Assembly (NCBI RefSeq): GCF_014898055.3
Contig: NW_023604295.1
Location: 95,371,591-95,435,590, forward strand
Length of the DNA: 64,000 bases
Direction: 5' to 3'
Source: Talpa occidentalis
Lineage: Eukaryota > Chordata > Mammalia > Eulipotyphla > Talpidae
Positions 11,701 through 23,700 of this stretch are shown here, piece by piece. Below the pieces are notes generated by a model that worked only from the letters and a program-made list of their open reading frames with translations, searched no databases and was not told where the DNA came from. The number at the start of each line of letters is the position of its first letter. The stretch's first letter is position 1. Both the position numbers and the translations under genes were made by a program.

Positions 11701-14700
11701 CCCCAAATTTGAGTATATTTTATGTATGTGTTTTCCCTTTGCATCTTCTGTTTTGTAAATTCCCTGTTTATATCCTCTCATTTTCATCCTTTTTTACTTT
11801 TTCTTTTTTAATTTTTATCAGCTTTTTGTATACGAGGGATATTTTCCCAGTGTGGGATTTGTCTCTTAATCTGTTTATGAAATACTGTCACATTTTCTTT
11901 TACTCAAATATGTCTTTTCCCATAAGCCTGTTATATGTTTTTCCTATCTTGTAAAATAGTTTTTCACTCCAAATTATCAATACTGGTCTAGATTTTTTTT
12001 TGCATACTTTTATTATCTTACTGTTTGATACTTGTTTTTTGTATGATATAAAATTGAGCAGTGTATGTGCTTTCTTTCCTAGCTGGTTAGCTGTTTTTGA
12101 CAATGTTGTTATTGAAAATTCTGTTTGTGATATTAATTTGAATTTGGTGTGAACTGTCTCTTGGAGTGTCAATACTGAAGTGTTTTGATTATAGTACCTT
12201 TATAAGAAGTGATAGGATCTGGTAAAAAAAAAAAAACCCAGTTTACACATTTATTCTTCTATATAGAGTGACATCAAAATATCCTTTGTTTATTTATAAA
12301 GATCTATATCATTGCAGACTTTATAAAGAGATTTATGCTCCATCAGGTATGATAAATTATAATAATTATGATAAATCATTTAAAATTTTATTCTATTCTG
12401 TTCTTATGTACACTTTAGTGGCTACTGTTGTAGTAACAGATTCAGAGACATTTGCAGTGGCAAGCGATCTTCTGGGACCCTTTGAAACAATGAATGGCAC
12501 ACCTTTTCATGTAATGAGATATAAAAGAGTTTCGTTGGATATGAATGAGTTTTCTTTTTCAAGAAGTAAATAATGATTCTGCATACTGAGGGAAAAGATT
12601 TGTTTTGTATGTTGAGGTACAGAATTTGTATGCTTTTAACTCAAATCATTTTTTATCTTTGTATTTAGAAGCGATTATTGGAAGCTATGGAAGCATGTAA
12701 CCACTCCCTCAAAAAAGAGGAGAGGAAAAGAAACCAACATAGTGAATGCCTAATGTGCTGGTATGATAGAGACACAGCATTTTCCTATCCCTCTCCATGG
12801 CCAGAAAAGTTCCCTGCCATAGAACATTGTTGCACAAGGTAATGTTATTTGATAACTTTTCAACAAAGAGCATCCCTATGACCAATAATAATAATTATTA
12901 TTATCCCTATGACCAACAGTGTTTTTCAGTGTTTATTTAGAGAATTAGCAAATTATTTATGACAGTTATAGTCAATAATTACAGAGTTTATATCCAATTT
13001 GCCAAGGGTCATAATGTCTCTCTTAAAATTAGAGAATTCTCTAATTCTCTGCTTTGTCAAATTATGCCTCTTTCTATTTTCTTTTAGTGTTATTTTTTCA
13101 TTTTTACTCCCTAGTATATCTCTGTACTCTCTTTCAAGAGGATATGTGAATTGTTATTTTTCTTGCTAATGATTGCTCCAACAGTTATTTGACATGTTCT
13201 GACTTTACCTCATACACTCAACTACCTAGCTAGAAAGAAGAAATTAGGAAATAAAAGAACTCTGCTTTCTTGGCTCAAAACATTTCTACTTCCTCTTTCT
13301 TATTAAAATGTCTCCATATGTTTTTCTTTTCTCTCACCTTCTGTAAAAATAACTTATCCAGATAGCAGTTGAGTTGCAGATGAAAAGAACGTCTCACTTA
13401 TGATTTTCCCTTTTGTTAAAGCAAAGAGAAACATGAAATAGATATTGCAAAATATTTATTTTCCATTCTGGGTTAAAACATGGAGGATACAAAGAAATGG
13501 AGGATACAAAGACACAAAGAAATGGAGAGACATCCCCTGCTCATGGATTGGAAGAATAAACATTATTAAAATGGCCATCCTTCCAAAAGCAATATACAGA
13601 TTCAATGCTATTCCAATCAAAATTTCAATGTCATTCTTCAAAGAAATAGAAAAATTATTGATGAAATTCATATGGAATCACAAAAAACCCCGAATAGCCA
13701 AAGCTCTCCTGAAAAAAAAAGAAGGGAATGGAGGCATCAGACTCCCAGACTTCAAACTATACTACAAAGCCATAATCATCAAAACTGCATGGTATTGGAA
13801 CAAGAACAGACATACAGACCAATGGAATCGAATAGAAAATCCAGAAATAAACCCACAGATTTATGGTCAACTAATCTTTGACAAAGGAGCAAAGAATATG
13901 CATTGGAGCAAAGAAAGTTTGTTCAATAAATGGTGCTGGGAAAACTGGGTCGCTACATGCAAAAGAATGAAGCTTGACCACCACCTCACACCATACACAA
14001 AAATCAACTCAAAATGGATTAAAGAACTAGACATAAGACCTGAAACCATAAAATATATAGAAGGAAATATAGGCGAAACACTACGTGATTTGCACATCAA
14101 AGACATCTTTACAGACACATCACCCAAAGCAGTGATAGTGAAGGCAAAGATAAACAGCTGGGACTATATCAAATTAAAGAGCTTTTGCACAGCAAAAGAG
14201 ACAATAACAAAAACAAAGAGAAACCCCACCAACTGGGAGAACATTTTTGCACCCAACACTAATGATAAAGGACTGATCACAAAAATCTGCAAAGAGCTGA
14301 TGAGACTCAACAACAACAAAGAAAATAATCCAGTCAAAAAATGGGCAGAAGAGCTTAAAAGAAACTTCTCTGAAGAGGAAATGCAAATGGCCAACAGGCA
14401 TATGAAAAAATGTTCAACATCACTTGTCATCAGGGAAATGCAAATCAAAACTACCATGAGATACCATCTTACACCAGTGAGAATGGCACATATTAAAAAA
14501 ACTAGCAACAACAAATGTTGGCGAGGGTGTGGAGAAAAAGGAACTCTTCTGCACTGTTGGTGGGAGTGCAAACTGGTCCAACCACTGTGGAAAGCTGTGT
14601 GGAGATTTCTGGACCTACTAAACATAGAGCTTCCATATGACCCAGCAATTCCACTCCTAGGTATTTACCCAAAGGACACAGAAACATCAATTCCAAAGAA

Positions 14701-17700
14701 CACCTGCACCCCTATGTTTATAGCAGCACTGTTTACAATAGCTAAGCTTTGGAAACAACCCAAATGCCCAAAAATAGATGACTGGATCAAGAAGATGTGG
14801 TACATATATACCATGGAATATTACTCAGCATTCAAAAAAGATAAACACATGCAATTTGCTGCAACATGGATGGCGCTGGAAGGGATCATGCTCAGCGAAA
14901 TAAGCCAAAAAGAAAAAGAAAAATACCGGATGGTCTCACTCATAGCAGGAATCTAGAAAACTTAAATAATGGACCAGGAAAATGAAAAACTATAAGAAAG
15001 TGAAAATCAAAATCAACAAAAAACTATGAACCAGAGACACTTTTAGGGGGGCGGGGGCGGGAGGGGAGGGATTGGGGTCAGAATGGGGGGCGGCAATTGT
15101 ATGGGGAATATAACAATAAAATTTATAAAAAAAAAAAAAAAAATAAGGGACCAGGAAAATGAATAACTATAAGAAAGTGAAAATCAGAATCAACAAAAAA
15201 CTATGAAACAGAGACATTTTTTTGGGGGTGGGGGGGGAGGGGAGGGATTGGGATCAGAATGGGGAGTTGCAATTGTATGGGGAATATAAAAATAAAATTT
15301 ATTATTAAAAAAAAAAAAAAAAAAAAAAACGGAGGATATGGAGATTTGTAATAAGCTTTATACAGTCCTTTATTATAAAATTATATATCATTTTGTTTTA
15401 AATTAATGGGGAAAACTTCAACTCAGTAACCTACAGGCATGATTTTGAAAGGACCAATAAAAACAGAGAATCTCAGTTGTCTTGCTTTTTCTTTTCTTTG
15501 TTTTAAATGATAATATTGTCATCCCCTGTTAAAAGCAAGGATCACTCTTGCAAAATATTCAAGGAAGTGCTGAAAAGCTCTGATTGCTGGCATGAATTTT
15601 AAATTAATTGTCTCAATTTATTTTGTAGGTATAAAATAATATCATTAGATGCTTGGCGTGTTGACATAAGCAACAACAAAATAACCAAGGTTGACCAGAA
15701 AGCATTATATTTCTGTGGATTTCCTACTCTGAAACACATCAAACACAAAGTCAGTGGTTATTTAGTTCATAATTTTTTTACTTTATTGAATGTGAAGTAA
15801 TTATGGACAAAGAGTTAAAATTAAATTTTCTGAATTCTTTTAAAGTTTTTTTTGAAGAAAAGTGGGGTTCAAGTATTCCAGCAAAGCAGTCGTGGAGAAA
15901 ACATGATGTTGGAAATCTTAGTGAATATAGACTCAGATGAACTTGTAAGTATTTTATTTATTGTGTCTTTATTACATGTTTATTAGGTGTAAAATTATTG
16001 TAGCTGCAATGTATTCACCAAAGAGGCATAATATGCATTAACTCCAAAAGTTAATAATAAATAAGGATAACATTTGTAATATTTACACAAATTACATGTA
16101 TAATTGTGACGTAATCAGCAAAAAGAAACTGAAAAAGAGATGAGTTATGTGAGCTAAAGACTAAAGTACATACCTCTGGATGAGAATAGAATGGAGCTGG
16201 TTGCTAAATAAGATGTATGGACAGGGCCTCCCTGGTGGCGCAGTGATTGAGTGTTGGGTTGCGAAGCTGCCCGCAGCCTCTGCAGTGCCGGTTCGATCCC
16301 CGGCCGCTGGGTGAGGGTCCCACATGGCGCGCAGACCTCTCCTGCCGCCCGCTGCTCCCCTCAGCAGTGTACTTCGGTCCTTCTGCCTGCTCTGCTCCCC
16401 GCTCTGGCTCTGGTGAATTCTCTCACCCTCCCGCACTTCTGACTGTACCCAGTGCTTATATAAATAAATAAATAAATCTAAAAAAAAAAAAAAAATCAAT
16501 TGTATTTAAAAAAAAAAAAAAAAAAGATGTATGGACAAAGGCGAAAAGGAAGGGAAAGTCATTCTAGTTGAAAGAAATAACATGATCTGGGAATAGTATT
16601 TAAAAAATCATTGTATTTATTATCTAATAAAAAAAAAAACAAGCAAAAAAAAAAATAAATTCCTGCTATGAAAAAAAAATAAATAAAAAAATAAAAAATC
16701 ATTGTAATACTTTATTCCTTTTTGTCTTTTTCATATGTATGAAATTTTTTTTTAAGATTTATTTATTTATTTATATAAGCACTGGGTACAGTCAGAAGTG
16801 AAGGAGGTTGAGAGAATTCACCAGAGCCAGAGCGGGGAACAGAACAGGCAGACTGATGAAATACATTGCTGAGGGGAGCAGCGGGCGCGGCAGGAGAGGT
16901 CTGTTGCGCCGTGTGGGACCCTCGCTGGTGGCCGGGGATCGAATCGGCACTGTAGAGGCTGCGGGCAGCTTCACAGCCCAGCGCTCAACTGCTGCACCAC
17001 CAGGAGAGGCCCAGTATGAAATTTTTCTTACACTTTTTCTTTTTTTAGAATGAATGTGATGTATTTGAGCAGAAGGAATAGATAAACTTGACTGAAGCAA
17101 AGACTTGTGTTGGAAAACAATGGAAGATAAGGTTGAAAAAACAGATTGAGGCCAGTTTATGGAGGACCTTGAATGCTAGACTAAGAAGTTCGGACTTTTT
17201 TTCCATAACTGTTATCTTGAAATGGATATTTTCATAAAGATAATTTGATGACAATATAATTTAATTGCACAAAAGAGAAATGGAAGAAAACAGAAAAACC
17301 TACAAATTCAGAGGACGTGGTTGTAGAATCATTAGCGAGTAAAGATGTAACCCATGGAAGTGGTACTAGATGTAGATGACCAAAATGAAATACAATTGAC
17401 AAGTTTCATCATTTGTTCAAATATAGGGGATGCAAAGAGGGAGCAGACATTAGATATGACTAGGATATGAGGCTAATTAATTAGAAAATAATTGCTATTG
17501 ACTAGAGAATTTAAAATGGGAAAGTTGCTGGTTTGAGGGAATTAATGACAAATGATGCCATTTTTCAGGTAGTTCTAAGACTTTTAATTGGAACTGGCCT
17601 GCTGCCTTTCTCAACAAAGTTTACCTAAGAGATTTAAACCCTAATTACCTAAGACATCCATTTTTTATGACTTTTCTTCTAAGCTTATAAAATGTGCTAA

Positions 17701-20700
17701 TTATGTACCATCTTTGGGAGAATTGAAAATACATAAGTTGTTTTTTTGTACAAATGAGAAAGACTTTCTGTATACAATTTAATACGTATAACTCGAGATG
17801 GGAGGGAGAAAGATAAATATAGATATAGATATACAGATATAGATATATGTAATCGACAAAGAGGTAATGACTGTGATACATTGGAGCTCATTTCCTGAAT
17901 AAAAGGGACTCAGGTTTTAAAGTGGCAGCATGAAGAAAATACCCACAATAATAAAGTGTTGAAATGGAGCAAATAAAAGTGACAGTGATCAAAGATGAGA
18001 AAGCCATTCCAGTGTTAAGTAGATTACAAAAGGATGGAATAGGTAGCATGTACTGCATATAGTTAAAAAAAAAAAAATGGCCAGGTTTGTGATTTTTATC
18101 CTTTTAAGTATCACTGTTGGTCTTTCAAAAGTCATTCCAATATGTTGGTGGAGGCCAAGTCCACCACTTAAGGATTGGGCTGGGACTTAGATGGAAAACA
18201 GAGCAAGTATTAGCCCTTGGTAAGACCTGGGCTTTGAAAAGAAGGCTAGAAACATAACAGTAGGTGAAAAAGAGGCAGCTCATCAAGCAAAATCCATCTA
18301 AAGGATGGGAGATACAGCTAATGGATAAAGGTGATCTTAGAGGCACTATAGTGGGAAGGGATGTTTATGATGACAAAACCGTGAGGTAATAAAGGATTTC
18401 ATCTAGGTCTTAAGTGAAAAGATTAGAATAAAAAATAAGAATGAGGGCCTCCCTGAGGGCACAAGGGGTTAAGCACCGTACTGTCATCCACAGCCTCTGC
18501 AGCACAAGTTTGATCCCCTGCTGGCCAGGGAGGTGACCCACATGGCGCAGCAGACCTCGCCTGATTCACCTGCCGCTCCCCTTAGCAGTGTACTTCCATC
18601 AATCTGCCTGTTCTGTTCCCCACTCTGTCTCTGGTGAATCCTCTCACCCCTACACACACACACCTCTGGCCTGTACCCCAGCTTTTGTATGCATAAATAA
18701 AATATTTAAAAAATAATAAAAAATAAATTAAAAGTAGGAGAATGAAATAGAATAAGGATAATTTAGGGAGGTAAATTCTAGAGTTGAAACCTGTTTTATT
18801 TATCAACATAATTATTCTGTTTTGTAGGTTTATGTTAAGAAATGCCTATGTATAATAAATAAAAATAAGTTATCCCCAAAAAGCCTAAGTAAACATTGTT
18901 CATACAGTTGCTCTTTCTCACATAAGAAAACTGAGACTAGAGGGATTAAATGATTTGTCTAAGTTTCCATGGTTGAAAGAGCTAAATAGCAAATATGGAC
19001 CCATGATTCCTAACTTTTAGTCTAGTATTGAGATGTGATTTCTTAGATTCTCTTCTATACTCACTAATAGAAAGCAATGATTTGACCATTTAATGTGATA
19101 ATAGCCATTTTCTAGACATTTCTGCTAATTTTAATTTTCTCAGTTTCCATGAAAAATACAAGCAAGATATGAAAATAGTAGAACATAGAATTTTATATCT
19201 GGATGAAATTTTGTAAAACAACTTATCTAACTTTCATTAATTTTACAAAGTAAAAACCTTAAATGGAGATTGGAAAAGGGACGTACTCATAATCACTCAG
19301 TAGTCAGCAGAACTAACAACCTAGGCTTCTTGCTGAACATTTCATAACATTGGCTGTATGGACAGAGGTCAGTTTTATTGTTTCATTTTACTGAAACTTT
19401 TCTCAGCACGTAATTTCATTCAAGATTAAAATCAATAGCTATCTTTTACTTATAACTGCTAGTATATTAAGAATGAAGGAGGCAAGCTTCATTGTATCAT
19501 CGTATTTCTTATTGCCTCTCTAATAAGTTTAAAATCAATAGCTATCTTTTACTTATAACTGCTAGTATATTAAGAATGAAGGAGGCAAGCTTCATTGTAT
19601 CATCGTATTTCTTATTGCCTCTCTAATAAGTTGGCAGAGCGCAAGATAAACATGGTAAACTTTCACACATTGACATAAAAGGGTGAAGAAAAGCAACTAG
19701 AAATTAAAAAACAAAAGTAAAGGAAAAAAAATTAAAAGAACAGAAATTCTAGAAAGTGTTCTGGGAAGGTAAGCATAGCTAGAAATAAAGATATTAAGAA
19801 ATGATAAATTAAGAAAAGTAACTCATTTTGAGTGGGTGGAATACATTGGAGTAAGGTTGAAAAGAGTAGGAGCTATAGTGAATAATTGCTTTAGTAAGCA
19901 AATGATATGTATCTGTTTTAATTAAGGTGGGGTTTTGATAGATATTAAACACAGACAATTTTTTTAAATTATTTAATATTTCCTCTGTAAAGTTTTCCTG
20001 TGAACCTAAAATATGGATGAACTTTTCTGCTTTTATTTTAAGAGTGTTGAAAACGTGGCATCATCAGTGCTTGGAAAATCTGTCTTTGTTAATTGGCCTC
20101 ATCTTGAAGAAGCTAGAGTTGTTGGAGTATCAGATGGAGAAACTAAGTAAGATTTAATTTATAATATGATTAACTTATATTTACTTTGCTACTTAATCCT
20201 TTTTATTGATGTTTTTCAAAATTGATTATTATTGTAAAAATATTTGTACTCTATAGTGAAAAGTAAAATCCTCCATAACCACCATTTAAAGGAAAACCAC
20301 TATTGATAGATTATAACAGTCCTTGATATTATTTTAGATGCCTTTATTATTTTTCCTTCATTTACTTTTAATAGCTTCAAAGTTACCTATCCTAATTGTT
20401 TTCCACCACTTATAATATTATTTAGCAAATATATTTCCCTTTCTGACAAAAACAACATATAAATAAATGTAACTTTATCATACCCTCGCAAAATTTCATT
20501 TAAATTGTACATTAATTTTAATTTAGCTTCTATTTTTAAAAAGGAAATAACAAAAATTATAGCAGAAATAAATGAAATAGAATCAGAAGACTGTCCAAAA
20601 GATAACTGAACCCAAAAGCTGGTTCTTCAAAAAAAAATAAACAAACCTCAAGGTAGTCTTACCAAAACAAGGGAGCAGACTCTAATGAATATAATCAGAA

Positions 20701-23700
20701 ACAAAAGAGAAGTTGCAGGGCCTCCCCGGTGGCGCAGCGGTTGAGCGCTGGGTTGCGAAGCTGCCCGCAGCCTCTGCAGCACCGGTTCAATCCCCGTCCA
20801 CCAGGCGAGGGTCCCACATGGCGCGCAGACCTCTCCTGCCACTGCAGCTGCTCCCCTCAGCAGTGTACTTCCTCAGTCTGCCTGTTCTCTTCTCCCCTCT
20901 GGCTCTGGTGAATTCTCTCACCCTCCCGTGCTTCTGACTGTGCCCAGTGCTTGTATAAACAAATAAATAAATCTTTAAAAAAAAAAAGAGAAGTTGCAGC
21001 AGAGAATCATAAGAGACTACCCTGAACACTCTATATGCTGATAAATTGGATAACAGAAAAAATAGACAAATTTTTACAAGCATACAACCTTCTGAGACTA
21101 AATAGGAGAAAAATAAAAAAACTATATGGACAAATTACAAAAGAAATTTGAAATAAAAATCAAAAGTCTCCCAAAAAGCAAATACCTAGCACCAGACCAT
21201 TTTACTAGTGAGTTCTACCAAATTTTCAAAGACAAACTAATATCTGTCCTTGCAAACTCTTACCAAAAATTGAGGAAGAGGGAATGCTTCCAAACACATT
21301 TTATGAAGCCAGCATTATTCTGATATGAAAAGCAGACAAATACATATCAAAAAAAGAAAACCAATATCCCTGATGAACATAGATACCAAAATCCTTGACA
21401 AAATCTCAGAAAACCTTCACTTGTAGGAGGAATATAGGGAAACCAAGCAAAGAGTCAGAGGGGAAAAACAAAACTAGCAGGCAAATTATAAATCTGAGAC
21501 ATATAGCAGGGGAGGGGGAGGGAGGAGGTCAAAATGGGAGGGAAGAGCACAAGGGACTATGGTGAGGTGGTGATGGGAGATTTATGGGGATTACACCAAA
21601 TTCAACAATACATTAAAAGGATTATTTATCAGGACCAAGTGAGATTTATTCCAGGAACTCATCCAAAAATTGCTGTGTAATTCACGTCAACCATAGGAAA
21701 GATAAAAATTATATGATTATATCAGTAGGTCAGAGAAAGCATTTGATAAGAGTCAGCTTGCATGTAGGTAGTACTATTAGGCAAGAGAAAGATTTAAAAG
21801 GAATTCAAATTGGGGCCTCCCTGGTGGGGCTCCCCGGTGGGCCTCCCTGGTGGCGCAGCGGTTGAGCCCTGGGTTGCGAAGGTGCCCGCGGCCTCTGCCG
21901 CGCTGGTTCGATCCCCGGCTGCTCCCGGGCCACAGGAGGAGGGTCCCACATGGCACGCAGACCTCTCCAGCCACCCGCTGCTCCCCTCAGCAGTGTACTT
22001 CGGTCCTTCTGCCTGCTCTGCTCCCTGCTCTGGCTCTGGTGAATTCTCTCACCCTCCCGCGCTTCTGACTGTACCCAGTGCTTGTATAAACAAAACAAAC
22101 AAACAAATAAATAAATAAATAAAACATGCCTCTATTAAAAAAAAAAAAAAAGGAATTCAAATTGTGAAAGAAATGAAACTCAGTATTTGCATATGGCATA
22201 ATAATATACATAGACCAAGAACCTGAAACTTTTCTTATATATTTACTGACAAAAGTTTTGTAGTTTTTCCTTCTTTTACATTTTTGCATGATCTTTTTTT
22301 TTTTTTTTTTTTTGAGGTAATATTGGTTTACATCATTGTTTGTGTATTAGATGTATAGGATCCCCCATTCTGGTGTGGTTTTAATTAGCTTTTGTGAAAG
22401 GTATGAAGTTTAAGTCAAGGTTCACATATTTACTATTAATATTCAATTTTGGTCTCCCACCCCATTTATTGAAAAGACTGTCCTTCCATTAGATGGAGTT
22501 TCCATCTCTGTCAAACATTAGTTGAACATATTTGTGTGGTCCATCTCTGGGTTCTTTATTCTATTCCATTTATTTGTAGGTCCTTTCTTAATGCCAGTGT
22601 ATGTTCTCTTTTACTGTAGTTGTTTGTAATTTTTAACATGAATACAGTGATTCTTTCCACCCTATTTTTTTTTTCAAAATTGTTTTAGTTATTTCTGGTA
22701 ACTTCCCTTTCCATATAAATTTTAGAATAAAATAGTCTTTATATCTGCAGACTATATCAGGAAGATTTGAAGACTCTGCTATATTGAATCTTTAATTTGT
22801 TTCATCAGCCAATTATTTTTTCTGCATACAGATCTTATACATATTTTGTTAGTTTTTTTTTTTTAAAGATTTTTATTTATGTGTACAAGAACTGGGGTGT
22901 AGGCCAGAGGTGCGGAGGGGGGTGTGAGAGGATTCATCAGAGACAGAGTGGGCATCAAAACAGGCAAATCTACTGAAATACACTGTTGAGGGGAGCAGCG
23001 GGCGAAACAGGGAGGTCTGCAGCACCATGTGGTTTAGCTCTCTGGCCAGTGATCCAACTCCTAGGGAGGCCCCGTGTTTTGTTAGATTTATACCTAAATA
23101 TTTACAATTTTTTGGAGCAACTATAGTTGATACTGTTTTAAATTTCAACTTCCCCTGCTAGTAAATAAAAATACAATTGTTTTCTATATGTTGATTTTAT
23201 ATCCTAAGATCTTGCTGAATATACTCCCCAGAATTTTTTCTTGAAGAGTCTAGGCCACACATTTTGTAGAATTCTGAATTTACTTGTTTCCTTTTTATGT
23301 CATGTAACTTGGTACTCCATCCCACATATTTCCTACAAAATGAAACTGTTATATATAGTGATTAGATTCAAATCTAATCAGTCAAACTTGATTAGATTCA
23401 AGTTTGGCAAGAATACTTTTTGTTTTTAAATTTTGATGAGACATTTATAAAGTCCTTATACTAAAATTTATATTTTGTTTTTTGGGGAGGGGCATTTATT
23501 TATCAATTTATTTTTTGCTATTACGCTATATATAAACTTTTTCACTTTTAAGTCTCACACTGCTGTAATTCTGCATTAGCTTACAAATTGGGAATAATGT
23601 AATTTTTTAATTTAATTTGTAAGGTTTTACTTAGAAGAACCTCCAGGAACACAGAAGCTTTATTTGGGAAGAACTGCCCCACCATCCAAAGTGGTCCACC

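Larger units (their letters stand above)
20525..22250 (+). mobile_element. Ancient L1 ORF2 (RT region) hosting three later insertions
   Basis: Degenerate sense L1: 'gaaataaatgaaatagaatc', 'aaaagctggttcttcaaaa', 'caccagaccattttactagt', 'gaacatagataccaaaatcc', 'ggaccaagtgagatttattc', 'aaagcatttgataagagtca'. These follow ORF2 order through RT. SINEs interrupt it at 20719-20983 and 21813-22147, and an L1 3' end at 21421-21598. Confidence 0.85.

Noticed and set aside
12268..12573. 101-codon ORF as an extra XRN1 exon or small gene
   Set aside because: The XRN1 protein is contiguous across the flanking exons, and the peptide has no recognisable domain.
13445..14956. 503-codon ORF as a host gene
   Set aside because: It is the C-terminal part of L1 ORF2p including the Cys motif, with the L1 3'UTR and poly(A) following.
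20729..20790. tRNA gene suggested by A and B boxes in SINE heads
   Set aside because: The heads are tRNA-derived but do not form a full cloverleaf, are followed by the SINE body, and are bounded by target-site duplications.
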